Below, in pieces: positions 17,916 to 26,906 of a DNA stretch of 64,000 nucleotides; positions within the stretch are counted from its first letter, which is position 1, and each line of letters starts with the position of its first letter. The stretch is taken from contig CAWIVS010000011.1 in the NCBI GenBank assembly GCA_963839685.1, forward strand, positions 310,001 to 374,000, given 5' to 3'. The notes beneath the pieces were generated by a model. The model was given only the letters and a program-made list of their open reading frames with translations, did not search any database and was not told the DNA's origin. The stretch is from CADEED01 sp963839685. Its GTDB lineage: Bacteria; Pseudomonadota; Gammaproteobacteria; Steroidobacterales; Steroidobacteraceae. The translations under genes were made by a program, and so were the position numbers.

Positions 17916-19067
17916 TCACGCGGAGGGTGTGCTGGCGGCAAGGATCAGGTCGCAGACTTCGCGAATGGCGCCGGCGCCGCCCGACCGGGCGCAGACATAG
18001 TCCGCGCAGGCGCAGACGGCGGGGATCGCGTCGGCGGGACAGGCGGAGAAACCGGCCTGTTGCAGAGAATCCAGATCGCTCAGGTCATCGCCCACGTACG
18101 CAATTCGATCGAGATCGACGGACCAGGAAACCGCCAGTCGACGCATGAGTGCTGCCTTGTCCCCGATGCCCGGATGGTATTCAGTGATCCCCAGCTTCAC
18201 CATGCGTGCGCCAACGGCTGCGCTGTCCTCGCCGCTCACGACGCACACGCGAATACCGCGTTCTCGCACGCGGGCAAGACCCAGCGCATCGCGCGTGTTG
18301 AACTTTTTCAGCGACTCGCCGCCCGCGCCGTAATACATGCCGCCGTCGGTGAGCGTGCCGTCCACGTCCACAATCAGCGCGGCGATCCGGCCGAGCGCGG
18401 GGATGCGTGATGCATGCCGCTGCCGGCGCAGCAGGAGTTGCTCGACGATGTCCCAGTCCGCCGGTTCATCCACCTCGAGCGCGTTCTCCGCGCTCATGGG
18501 GTGAACAACGATCTTCCCGCCAAGGCGGCTGTGCAAATCGCTAAGGATGCCAGCGCGGGTGAAATAGAAGGCGCCGTTCTCCATCCACGCGCCTTCGAAG
18601 TCCTGGCGCCGCGGGCGCGAGCGCGGATCATAGTTGATCGGGATGCCGTCCCTGGACCACAGAAAGCGCTTCATTTCGACCCCGGTAAGCAGTGAGTCGA
18701 ATTTGCCCGCTTCGAATCGATCCCGGGCGGCCCGAAAGTCCGTCGCCAGCGTCAGCGGAGAGGTCGCCTGAATCAGGCACAGTACGTCGAAGGCCACGCG
18801 CTGCTGAAATTCCAGCATGACGGCCTCGGTACTGGCCGTGTCGGTGGCGGACTCAGGCGAGCGATCGAAGAATTCTACGCCCGAGGGGAAATGATCCCTG
18901 ACTGCGCTGCGGATCTCATCCGAATCGGTGGAGACGAACAGCTGCTGGAAGCATTGCGACGCCTGTGCCTCCTCCAGGCTCCAGGCGAAAAGCGGGCGGC
19001 CGGCGATCCGGCGCAGGTTCTTGGACGCGATCGACCGCGATCCGCCCCTCAGGGGCATGAGAGCCAA
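17916..19067 (-). CDS. Acylneuraminate cytidylyltransferase fused to a KdsC-like HAD phosphatase
   Basis: A 383-residue fusion. Residues 1-220 are NeuA-like: MPLRGGSRSIASKNL (CTP loop), QLFVSTDSDEI, LCLIQATSPL and MENGAFYFTR. Residues 230-383 are a HAD phosphatase: IVDVDGTLTDGGMYYG, RVCVVSGEDS, YVGDDLSDLD. The pair would remove the 9-phosphate made by a phosphate-dependent synthase and then make the CMP-nonulosonate. The start is TTG 19067, six bases after AAGGAG and 11 after the neuB stop; an ATG four codons later is possible. The same domain order occurs in animal CMP-sialate synthetases. Confidence 0.87.
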   Translation of the reverse strand: MALMPLRGGSRSIASKNLRRIAGRPLFAWSLEEAQASQCFQQLFVSTDSDEIRSAVRDHFPSGVEFFDRSPESATDTASTEAVMLEFQQRVAFDVLCLIQATSPLTLATDFRAARDRFEAGKFDSLLTGVEMKRFLWSRDGIPINYDPRSRPRRQDFEGAWMENGAFYFTRAGILSDLHSRLGGKIVVHPMSAENALEVDEPADWDIVEQLLLRRQRHASRIPALGRIAALIVDVDGTLTDGGMYYGAGGESLKKFNTRDALGLARVRERGIRVCVVSGEDSAAVGARMVKLGITEYHPGIGDKAALMRRLAVSWSVDLDRIAYVGDDLSDLDSLQQAGFSACPADAIPAVCACADYVCARSGGAGAIREVCDLILAASTPSA

Positions 19068-19078
19068 CCAGCGCTCCT

Positions 19079-19954
19079 TCAAAAGTGTATCCCGGGAATT
19101 CGCTTCAGCTTGTCGCGCTGCGGTTTCTCGATGTCGACAATATCCGTGTCCTTGAACGTCATCGCGCTCGTAACCGCGGCGACGTCCCGCACCAGCTTCC
19201 GCAGCCCGTCCGGCTCCAGGGATGCAGCGTGGTCCGTTCCCTTCCAAGTGCGGTTCAACGTGAAGTGCCGTTCTATCCAGCGTGCGCCCAATGCCACTGC
19301 TGCGATGTCCACGGCGATGCCCAGGTGGTGCCCGGAAAACCCGATCTCTTTGACGCGGTCACCGAAGGTGTCCTGCAGTCGGCGTATTTCCAAGATGCAC
19401 ACCTGATCGAAGGGCACGGGATAGCCGGAGGTGCAGGCGTAGAGCACGGTCCGCGCCGCGGCCCCGTTCGCGTCCAGACGGGAAACGATGTCCGCCTGCT
19501 CTGTCAGCGTGGTCATGCCCATGGAGATGTGGATTTCACCGGTGAATTCCCCGGCGAGGAAATCCAGCATCTCGAAATTGAGATTGCTGGCCGACGGGAT
19601 CTTTATGTAATTCGGCTGCAGCTGCGTGATCTCCCGGGCGGAGGTGAGATCCCACACCGAGCTCGCATAGCCGATGCCGAACTCGCGGCACCAGTCAATG
19701 AGTTGGCGGTGCTGCTCCAGGTCGAACTCGAGGAACTGGCGGTGCTCCCCGTAATTACTTCCGTAGCTGTTGCTGGAGTTGGGATGCGGGGCGCGCAATT
19801 CTTCCGGCGTCAGGAGTTCGCCGATGCAGCGCTTCTGGAATTTCACGTAGGCGGCACCGGCAAAGGCTGCGGCAGTGCGGATCATCTCTCTCGCAACCGC
19901 CATATCGCCCTTGTGGTTGCATCCAATCTCCGCTACGACCTTTACCGCCGTCAT
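19079..19954 (-). CDS. NeuB-like nonulosonate synthase lacking the SAF domain
   Basis: NeuB condenses phosphoenolpyruvate with a hexose or hexosamine derivative. The 291-residue protein has KVVAEIGCNHKGDMAVA, YVKFQKR, KIPSASNLNFEMLDFL, YACTSGYPVP and WIERHFTLNRTWKGTDHAA. It stops where typical NeuB proteins (about 345 residues) continue into an antifreeze-like SAF domain, so that domain is absent. No NeuC epimerase is in the window, so the substrate may not be N-acetylmannosamine. It follows the oxygenase gene by 7 bases and precedes the cytidylyltransferase by 11, in one operon. Confidence 0.85.
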   Translation of the reverse strand: MTAVKVVAEIGCNHKGDMAVAREMIRTAAAFAGAAYVKFQKRCIGELLTPEELRAPHPNSSNSYGSNYGEHRQFLEFDLEQHRQLIDWCREFGIGYASSVWDLTSAREITQLQPNYIKIPSASNLNFEMLDFLAGEFTGEIHISMGMTTLTEQADIVSRLDANGAAARTVLYACTSGYPVPFDQVCILEIRRLQDTFGDRVKEIGFSGHHLGIAVDIAAVALGARWIERHFTLNRTWKGTDHAASLEPDGLRKLVRDVAAVTSAMTFKDTDIVDIEKPQRDKLKRIPGIHF

Positions 19955-19961
19955 GATGGAA

Positions 19962-20909
19962 CTATTGCCCCACTGTCAGCGCTCGAGGATCACTGGTCGT
20001 GATGCCCATTTGCTCGAGCAAAGCCGAAGCGTGTTGATGCCATTTATCAGCTGCAGCTAGGTCGCTCATGGTACCAAGGCGAAAAGCCTCCCACCAGTGG
20101 ACGGGACTGGGCAGAAGGCACAGTGTCAGCACGTAGCGGGGCCCGAGCGTCGGGCTGATGCCGGAGTGCAGCACGCAGGCGGGCCGGAAGATGATTCCTT
20201 GCCCTGCGCGTACTTCACGAAGATCCGGTTTCAGCGCGTATCCAGCCAAGCGCGACAGATACTCGATACTGGAGCTGCGTCTGGCTGTTCGCCCGAAAAG
20301 GTATCCCCGCTCGGCGAGACGCGCAGTATCTTCAAGGTTCAGGAACGCCGTCCCGCCGCGGTGCTCCCTGGCGTCATTCAGATACACCAGGATCTTGAGA
20401 TGTCCCGTCGGTCCTCTGTCGCAGTGCCAGCGGAACGAAACCGAGCGCTGCTGCCGGGCCGGCATCGTACGTGACACTGTGTACCAATGTACCAGGTACT
20501 CGCTTTGGAAAAAGCCGGAGATGAGCGCGTCAACGGATTCAGGCAACGCCGCCTCCAGCAGTTTTTCGACCCGGCCCGGGTCTTCGATGGCATAGCCTTC
20601 AAGATCGTGCGTGCCCTTCTTGAGGTACGAAGGCGAACTGCCGGCCACAACCTGTTTGAGGACCTGGCGAGCAGGCAGTTCACGCATGATATCGACGTAC
20701 TGGAACCCGAAATCGGTGAGCAGGCGGGGTTCCACCGTTGATGAACGCCGCGTGAAACGGCTTCTGCAGAATTGATGATAGCTGCGGTATCCTTTCAATT
20801 CGTCGAATTCGTGATAGACGCGTCCGGCGCGTTTACCGTCAAGGGCCGGCTCAAACAGTTTCCCAATCAACCTTATCATGCTGGGTTCCCGCGTCACGCA
20901 AGGGGTCAT
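19962..20909 (-). CDS. Fe(II)/2-oxoglutarate-type oxygenase (phytanoyl-CoA dioxygenase-like)
   Basis: A 315-residue protein with a jelly-roll oxygenase pattern: FRWHCDRGPTGHLKILVYL supplies HxD, GGTAFLNLED follows, and PACVLHSGISPTLGPRYVLT supplies the distal histidine and the 2-oxoglutarate arginine. It would hydroxylate a small molecule or lipid. It sits between a glycosyltransferase-like gene (2 bases upstream) and neuB, so a nonulosonate or lipid precursor is the likely substrate, an inference. ATG 20909 used; a second in-frame ATG lies ten codons on. Confidence 0.7.
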   Translation of the reverse strand: MTPCVTREPSMIRLIGKLFEPALDGKRAGRVYHEFDELKGYRSYHQFCRSRFTRRSSTVEPRLLTDFGFQYVDIMRELPARQVLKQVVAGSSPSYLKKGTHDLEGYAIEDPGRVEKLLEAALPESVDALISGFFQSEYLVHWYTVSRTMPARQQRSVSFRWHCDRGPTGHLKILVYLNDAREHRGGTAFLNLEDTARLAERGYLFGRTARRSSSIEYLSRLAGYALKPDLREVRAGQGIIFRPACVLHSGISPTLGPRYVLTLCLLPSPVHWWEAFRLGTMSDLAAADKWHQHASALLEQMGITTSDPRALTVGQ

Positions 20910-20911
20910 AG

Positions 20912-22318
20912 TTACGTCTCCTGAACGGAAGTAACGCGAAAGATGTGCCGCGACAGCATCTCGGCGCGGACTTTCTCGAACCTGCCAAACAGTCGACCGA
21001 AACGTCGAATCCGGGCGTTGATTTCATCACTGGAGATCTGTGGAAAGCGGTGGGCATGGTATGCCGCATTGTTGGGGTGGTCTGGCCTGAGCATGTTGAT
21101 GCGCTTGTGTAGCGTGCGCGCGTTTGCCTTGACCCAGGCCGCCAGGAACCTCGGTGTCAGCCGCGCTGACCGTAGTCCGCTCGCATAGCCGGCCTGCTCT
21201 AACACGTCCACGCACCGCGTCACGGCCAATGGACCGTCGGTACCAGTCAGGTGACGCGCGAACAATCGACGACGCACAACTTCGTCCACGGGACCCAGGT
21301 GACCGGCGAGGATTTGGGCAGTCTTGTCACGCACTTCCTGCATGTTGAATGCGGCATGACTCAATGAGTTGGGCAGTTGATAGTCGTGCCGGGATGAGCT
21401 TACCGGCTGGTAGGCCACGGCCGGCGTTTCAAGAACGGCGGCCTCGACTGCCGTAGTGCAACCGTTGTGCAGCAGTACGCGGCTCGCCATGAGCCAGGGG
21501 ACTACGTTGCCCTCGTGCAGCACGTGTATGTTGGGACAGTCACGGAGGATGGCGCGCCAGGCTTCGTGATTTTCCGAGGGGTGGGGCCGCAAGACGATGG
21601 ACCGCTCCGGAAACCATTCGCTGAAACGCGGCATCAGTTCCACGAAGCGCTCAAAAATGGCCTGTTGATGAGCAGCCATTCCCAAGGCGAACTCCTGACT
21701 GAGCCCCCTCCCCGTGCGAGCGGAGACAGTCCGGCCCTTGCCGGATGCGGCTGGTTGAACGAGGTTGAGACGGGGAACGAAGTTGTTGACGAACGAGAAG
21801 TTCGTATTCACCAGGACAAAGTCACCAAAACGCTCCCGGAGCGCCTCGGCATCGCTTCGGAAATACTCGCGAACTTCGCGCCGCAAGAGGTCGATCCGCG
21901 GGTTTCCGGTCACGTGGATTGGAGTGCCCCGATAACCGTGGTAGCCGGTAAACCACTCGGCATCGTCCAGGCCCCAGGCGAACAGGTGGCTGATGCGATC
22001 GAAGGTCGCCGTTGAATAGCGCCACGAGTAGTACTCGGGAGATGCAAAACGCACCAGTGCTTCCTCGTCCCAGGCGACGATATCGTGTCCAAGATCGCGT
22101 AGGACGCTGAACATCACATCGCTCAGTGAACGCATGCTCTTCGCGACATAGACGCCTGGCGCCAGAAAGGGCACCAGAAAGTGAATGTACGCTCTTGAGC
22201 CGATGACAACAGGAAAGCCGCGTTCCGCCGCCTCGCATGCGAGGAGCAGCTTGGCATCGAGTTCCCGCACTTGGCTCTCCACCGGGACAATGAGCGTACG
22301 GGCGGTCTCGGACGTCAT
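20912..22318 (-). CDS. Surface-carbohydrate biosynthesis protein (GT-B, CDP-glycerol transferase-like fold)
   Basis: A ~468-residue protein resembling the surface polysaccharide family near CDP-glycerol glycerophosphotransferases. It starts TLIVPVESQVRELDAKLLL and has PVVIGSRAYIHFLVPFLAPG, GYHGYRGTPIHVTGNPRIDL, IVLRPHPSENHEAW and LLHNGCTTAVEAAVLETP, the last two being the donor-binding face of such enzymes. ATG 22318 is preferred over 22333 for the start of homology. It heads the operon with the oxygenase, neuB and the cytidylyltransferase fusion, so it probably uses the CMP-nonulosonate as donor. Acceptor unknown; ceramide is one option. Confidence 0.7.
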   Translation of the reverse strand: MTSETARTLIVPVESQVRELDAKLLLACEAAERGFPVVIGSRAYIHFLVPFLAPGVYVAKSMRSLSDVMFSVLRDLGHDIVAWDEEALVRFASPEYYSWRYSTATFDRISHLFAWGLDDAEWFTGYHGYRGTPIHVTGNPRIDLLRREVREYFRSDAEALRERFGDFVLVNTNFSFVNNFVPRLNLVQPAASGKGRTVSARTGRGLSQEFALGMAAHQQAIFERFVELMPRFSEWFPERSIVLRPHPSENHEAWRAILRDCPNIHVLHEGNVVPWLMASRVLLHNGCTTAVEAAVLETPAVAYQPVSSSRHDYQLPNSLSHAAFNMQEVRDKTAQILAGHLGPVDEVVRRRLFARHLTGTDGPLAVTRCVDVLEQAGYASGLRSARLTPRFLAAWVKANARTLHKRINMLRPDHPNNAAYHAHRFPQISSDEINARIRRFGRLFGRFEKVRAEMLSRHIFRVTSVQET

Positions 22319-22480
22319 GGCAAGCGACAACACGTTTTATACTGGCTCGGACCTGAAGCAGGATGAAACATGATGACAATGCGGCCGAGTCGACACGCAC
22401 ACTGCATAGTTTATTCCTCGACACTCTTGGGGATTGTGCCGGCAGCCGGCAGCGGAGACTAGGCAGGCCGTCTTCACGCC

Positions 22481-23539
22481 GTGAGCACTGCGCATCAGCC
22501 TGCTGTTCATTTCGGCGGGCCGGACCTGGAGCCGATGAGGCTGCGCGATCTCCTGGAGAAGCACGCGGCAGCGGTCCCCCCAGGGGGTGAGATTGATTGG
22601 GTCACATATTATTTCCGGGATCGGCGGCTGGCCCGGGCGCTGCTCGATGCGCGTGAACGCGGCGTGCGCGTGGCGCTCACCCTGGAGCAATCCCCGCGCA
22701 CGTCCCGCGCAAACCGGGCCGTTGTCGAGTTGCTGTCGGGACCCGGCGGACTCGGAAAGGGGTTGCGGCTGGTACGACACGCGGGTTTGATCCTGCGGCC
22801 GTACCTGCACGAAAAGCTGTATTGTTTCTCTCACCCGCATCCAGTTGCCCTGATCGGCTCCTTCAATCCGTCCGGTGACGAGCCGGAACTGGAGCCGGAC
22901 GTCATCCAGGAGATCCGCGATCAGGATCGCGGTCACAACGTGCTCGTTTCGATTCGCGAACCCTCAATTGTCAGCGGTCTCGTGGCGCATGCCCGGTCTA
23001 TGCATCGATCCGGCCATGGAATCTTCGAGCGCTTCTATTCTGCTGCTGCCATTCGCCTTCACAGTGAAGATACGGACATCTTCTTCCTGCCTTGCTGGCG
23101 GATGAATCCTTTGATTGCACATCTGCGTCGAATCACCGCGGGAGCCGTTGTGCGAATTGCCGCATCGCATATCAAGGGTCCTACGCCAGTTCGGACGCTA
23201 ATCGATTTGGCACGCCGCGGCGTGAGAATGACGATTCTCACCGAGGAAACGCGCCGTCGAGTCCCGGAGAAGGTGGAAGAACGACTGCAAGACGCCGGAA
23301 TCACGATTCGCCGGGTCGTGCACCCCTCCGGCCTGCCGATGCACAACAAGTTCATCCTCGTACAGGAGCCCGGACAAGACCGCGTGATTTTTGGAAGCCT
23401 CAACTGGACCGAGCGTTCATTCCGGTTCAACCACGAGATAGGCGGCGTCTGTACCAGCCCCGACGTCGTTGGGGCTTTCACCCAGCGATGGGAGCTGCTG
23501 GAGGCCCAGGCAGCGAGCCGGCCGCGAAGCGAGTGTTAG
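22481..23539 (+). CDS. Phospholipase D-like protein with two HKD motifs
   Basis: A 352-residue PLD-superfamily protein. The first motif is YLHEKLYCF with GSFNPSG; the second is MHNKFILV with GSLNWTE. Both have the H-x-K-(x)n-GS[LF]N pattern of active enzymes. No signal peptide is visible, so it is probably cytoplasmic. Family members hydrolyse or transfer phosphodiesters, such as phospholipid head groups or cardiolipin. GTG 22481 is used; the divergent glycosyltransferase starts 162 bases away, giving room for two promoters. In the island it may remodel a phosphosphingolipid, which is inference. Confidence 0.78.
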   Translation: MSTAHQPAVHFGGPDLEPMRLRDLLEKHAAAVPPGGEIDWVTYYFRDRRLARALLDARERGVRVALTLEQSPRTSRANRAVVELLSGPGGLGKGLRLVRHAGLILRPYLHEKLYCFSHPHPVALIGSFNPSGDEPELEPDVIQEIRDQDRGHNVLVSIREPSIVSGLVAHARSMHRSGHGIFERFYSAAAIRLHSEDTDIFFLPCWRMNPLIAHLRRITAGAVVRIAASHIKGPTPVRTLIDLARRGVRMTILTEETRRRVPEKVEERLQDAGITIRRVVHPSGLPMHNKFILVQEPGQDRVIFGSLNWTERSFRFNHEIGGVCTSPDVVGAFTQRWELLEAQAASRPRSEC

Positions 23540-23656
23540 CGAGGAGCGACGCAGTCGTCGCCTGCGCAATACCCGACCCGCTCCGGCACTACGCCCTCGT
23601 CGCCCAGTTTTAAGGCAAGTTCCCTCATTGAGTCATGACGTCCTGCGACTCCACAC

Positions 23657-24445
23657 TCAGTCCGCTGCTGCCGCTACAAGCCGGCGCACCTGGTCCAGAT
23701 CCGCCGGCTTGTCGACATCGACGGCGGCGCGCCCGTCGCTCAATTCGACAATCCCGACACGCGCGCCGGACAAGCGCTCCAAGTGAGCCAGCGCATCGTG
23801 AAGCCCCAAGCGCCCGAATCCGTAGCGCAGCGCCACGCGCGTGCCCGCCCGAAGCATCAGGCGCAGGGGCCGTTTGCGATCAACTTCAAAGTGTCGCCAG
23901 AGGTCAACCACGCCGGCTGCGGCGGGTCGCCGCAACAGGAACAGGTTGCAGCCCGAAAATTCACCGTCCACGAAGCGCAGGTAGGTGCGCTGCGCGTCGG
24001 GCACGGCCGCGAGGATGTTTTCTCGCCGCGCAAGGGCGACGACGGCATCGACATCGGCGGGACTCGCATCCAGGAAGCTCCGCAGCAATTCGGGGCGCAA
24101 TAGCGCGTGATCCGCGGTCGTCACCAGCAACGGTGTGCCTTCCGATGCCAGCACGGAGGCGACGCTTGCACTTGGCCCTTCAGCCGCCGGAATCGTCACC
24201 ACAGACTTGCGGCAGGCTCGCGGACGCAGGCCGTCAAGTGAGGAAAGGACTTCCGGTCGATCGATGGCGATCACGATGCGACTGACCTCCCCCACGGCGG
24301 CCAGTGCCCTTACGACCCGCTCGATCATCGTGCATCCGCCGATCTCGATCAGTGCTTTGTGGGTGACACCAGCGTATTCTGCGAGCGGATCACCGCCGGC
24401 TCGCGTGCCAGCCAGCACCAGCGCAATCAAAGTGCTCTCCAGCAC
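23657..24445 (-). CDS. MobA-like nucleotidyltransferase
   Basis: A 262-residue NTP_transf_3-type protein: LIALVLAGTRAGGDPLA (nucleotide loop), THKALIEIGGCTMI with the conserved lysine, and LLVTTADHALL with the metal aspartate. The C-terminal AAVDVDKPADLDQVRRL is standard for such enzymes. GTG 24445 or a TTG four codons later could be the start. It follows the LptG-like gene by 194 bases on the same strand, in the sphingolipid island. The N-terminal half of the CDP-alcohol phosphotransferase at 28344 looks like a worn version of the same fold, so this protein may supply the nucleotide-transfer step. Confidence 0.72.
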   Translation of the reverse strand: MLESTLIALVLAGTRAGGDPLAEYAGVTHKALIEIGGCTMIERVVRALAAVGEVSRIVIAIDRPEVLSSLDGLRPRACRKSVVTIPAAEGPSASVASVLASEGTPLLVTTADHALLRPELLRSFLDASPADVDAVVALARRENILAAVPDAQRTYLRFVDGEFSGCNLFLLRRPAAAGVVDLWRHFEVDRKRPLRLMLRAGTRVALRYGFGRLGLHDALAHLERLSGARVGIVELSDGRAAVDVDKPADLDQVRRLVAAAAD

Positions 24446-24639
24446 GACATCTCGACCTGCCGTACGTCACTCAGCGGAACGCTTCCGGCCTGCGTCTTTC
24501 GTTCGGCACACGCCGGAGTCATGAGCATCATGGGTAGCGGTGGCGGAGATGTGAGTTGCCCATCCCCGCGGCAAATTGCGCCGAAACGATGTCCACGACT
24601 GCCACCAGGCCTCCAGACGGCGGGTTGCGACCTTGAAGA

Positions 24640-25698
24640 TCACGTCCGGCTGCGCAGAAGCACGACGCCGACGGCGGTGAACATGACCGGCGCCGCCGCC
24701 ACCGCCGCGGCGGCCGGCACGCGACCACTTGTGCCGAGAGCCGACATCAGACCGTCGCACAGCAGAAAGCCGAGCCCGAGCCCCAGAGCCAGCAGCAGCT
24801 CGCCTCCGCCACCACCACGAGACATTGCGCGCGCTGGCGGCACGGCGAGCAGCAACATGACGAAGGCCCCGAGCGGCGCCGTGAACGAGCGATACAACAC
24901 CGTCTGATAGTAACTGAGCGGTTGCGATCCGACGCGTTTGCCGGCAATGACATCGGCAAGCATCACGCTGGACAGATGAGGCTGGGGAACATCGAGGCGC
25001 TGTACGTCATCCGGGCGGAGATTCGTATTCCAGATCCGCCCTGCCTTACTGGAGGGACTGTACCGGCGATCTGACATGCTGACCTCGTCGATCTCTGCTA
25101 GCCGCCATTCACGTCCATCCCATTGCGCGGTGCGGGCGGATATTCGGCGGTAAAACAGACCGTCGGCATCACGCAGGTAAATTCGGACGTCCCGGAGCTG
25201 ATGTCCGTCCGGACTCGTACCATCGAATGAGAGAGGCCCGGTGCTGGTATGGACCCAGCGCCGCGCGGGCGCGCTCGACCGCGGGGCCGTAGCATCCCAC
25301 CACCTCTTCAGTTCAATTTCCGAGCGTGGCACGACGTGCTCCGCCAGGACAAATTGCAGGACGGCGAGCAGGGCGGGCAGCGGCATCAGGTACAGTACAA
25401 ACCGCTTCAGGCTGACGCCTGCGGACCGGATCGCCGTGATCTCATTGCTCCGCGCCATCGAATAGAACGTGGACATTGCGCCGAGCAGCATCGAAAGCGG
25501 AAGCGCCAGTACGACCTCGCTTGGAGTCCGGAGCAGGATGTAATAGAGGATTCCTGCGGCACCGAGGGCGCGCTCCAGGATGTCCGTCGTGACGTCCAGC
25601 AGTTCTACGACCTGCATGAGGGCGGTCAGAATGATCAACAGCGCCAGTGTCTGGGCGCCGACCCTGCGACGCAGGTAATTTGCCAGGACGACGGTCAC
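24640..25698 (-). CDS. LptG-like permease (YjgP/YjgQ family)
   Basis: A 352-residue inner-membrane protein with the LptF/LptG layout: two helices, then SEVVLALPLSMLLGAMSTFY and RSNEITAIRSAGVSLKRF (coupling helix), a periplasmic beta-jellyroll of about 120 residues, and C-terminal helices. In LPS export LptFG and LptB2 extract LPS from the inner membrane. The gene overlaps the LptF-like gene by four bases. Its place in a lipid-synthesis island, away from housekeeping lpt neighbours, suggests a paralogue for another lipid. No LptB-like ATPase is adjacent. Confidence 0.85.
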   Translation of the reverse strand: MTVVLANYLRRRVGAQTLALLIILTALMQVVELLDVTTDILERALGAAGILYYILLRTPSEVVLALPLSMLLGAMSTFYSMARSNEITAIRSAGVSLKRFVLYLMPLPALLAVLQFVLAEHVVPRSEIELKRWWDATAPRSSAPARRWVHTSTGPLSFDGTSPDGHQLRDVRIYLRDADGLFYRRISARTAQWDGREWRLAEIDEVSMSDRRYSPSSKAGRIWNTNLRPDDVQRLDVPQPHLSSVMLADVIAGKRVGSQPLSYYQTVLYRSFTAPLGAFVMLLLAVPPARAMSRGGGGGELLLALGLGLGFLLCDGLMSALGTSGRVPAAAAVAAAPVMFTAVGVVLLRSRT

Positions 25699-26894
25699 GG
25701 ATGTCGCCGGGAGCGAACACTCCGCCCGAGGCCCTCGAATGCCCCGTCAATTGCGCTGACGGCGCGCGTAATCGGGTTGTCGCCGGGCCACACCAGGCTG
25801 CAGCGGAAGAGCCAGATGCACACTGCGCCGAATATCACGAACGGTATCCACACGGCCGGCAGCGCCGCCGCACGACCGCTTTCGGCAAGGCTTTCGCCGA
25901 ATTGCAGCGCATGATTGATCCCCAATAACGCAATGACGGCGAACACCACGCCCGGTGCGCGCCGGCCTCGCTTCGAAGCCATGCCGAGCGGCACCGCCAG
26001 CAGGGGCAGGAGTGTCACGAGCGCCATTCGCGCGAGGCGGCCGTGCAGCTCGGCGGCCAGAGCCCGATCCGGCTGCGTCGCGTCCGGTTCGCGGATTCCC
26101 CGCCACAATTCGGGCAGCGTCAATTCGCGCACGGATTCGCCGCGCGGCCGAAAAGGCGGCGGCACCGGCGAGAAGTCGTGGTTGAGGAGAACGTGCCTGA
26201 AGCGCATGGACCACAGACCCGAGTCTCTGCTCTGGCGAACGATGAGACCGTCCTCGAGCTCAAGCGTGAGGCGATTACCGTCCGGCGAGGGCACAAGACG
26301 GCCGCGGGGCGCGGTCGTGATTTCGTCAATGCTGCCTTTGCGGCGATCGATGAAGACACCACGCAGGCCACGCCCGTCGGAATCAACGGCGTCGGCGCTG
26401 AGCGTGAAACCACCCGCGGCTGCGATGAAACGCTTGTCCTCGAGGCGCGCATTCCAGCGTGCATTCAGCGCCTGGTGGACCGCGACGTGATAGCCATAGC
26501 GGCTCAGTGGCTGCAAAAAGCCGAACAGGTACAAGCTGAACAAGCTCAGGATCAGCGCCAACGCGAAGTATGGCATTGCCATGCGTGCGATGGAGCGACC
26601 AGTGCTCAACATGACATCGATCTCGTTGTCATCCCCAAGTCGTGCGATCGTCACGAACATTCCGGCGGTGAACGCCGTGGGCAGCGCCAAGCCGAGGTAA
26701 TGCGGCACGAGGTTGGCAGCCATCGTCATAACGACCGAGATCGCAGCCCCGGTCGCGGCCACGAGATCAAATAGCCTCAGCAGTCTCTCGAGGAGCTGGG
26801 CGAGCAGCAGCACACAAAGCGACAGCGCGAACGGGCCGGCCAGCTGTCGCAACGTGTAGAGATCCAGGCGATTCAGGGCGAGCTGGCTGGACAA
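25695..26894 (-). CDS. LptF-like permease (YjgP/YjgQ family)
   Basis: A 399-residue partner of the LptG-like protein. It starts LDLYTLRQLAGPFALSL and has LGLALPTAFTAGMFVTIARL, EIDVMLSTGRSIARMAMPY, a periplasmic domain with RDSGLWSMRFRHVLLNHDF, and C-terminal helices with LLAVPLGMASKRGRR. The stop overlaps the lptG-like ATG (ATGA). It starts 12 bases after the HIT gene in the operon phosphoesterase-HIT-lptF-lptG. A housekeeping LPS role cannot be excluded from this window alone. Confidence 0.85.
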   Translation of the reverse strand: MSSQLALNRLDLYTLRQLAGPFALSLCVLLLAQLLERLLRLFDLVAATGAAISVVMTMAANLVPHYLGLALPTAFTAGMFVTIARLGDDNEIDVMLSTGRSIARMAMPYFALALILSLFSLYLFGFLQPLSRYGYHVAVHQALNARWNARLEDKRFIAAAGGFTLSADAVDSDGRGLRGVFIDRRKGSIDEITTAPRGRLVPSPDGNRLTLELEDGLIVRQSRDSGLWSMRFRHVLLNHDFSPVPPPFRPRGESVRELTLPELWRGIREPDATQPDRALAAELHGRLARMALVTLLPLLAVPLGMASKRGRRAPGVVFAVIALLGINHALQFGESLAESGRAAALPAVWIPFVIFGAVCIWLFRCSLVWPGDNPITRAVSAIDGAFEGLGRSVRSRRHP

Positions 26895-26906
26895 TGTCGC
26901 CGACCG

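Noticed and set aside
22337..22936. 199-codon minus-strand frame over the phospholipase D-like gene
   Set aside because: Opposite strand carries two intact HKD motifs; this frame shows no family features.
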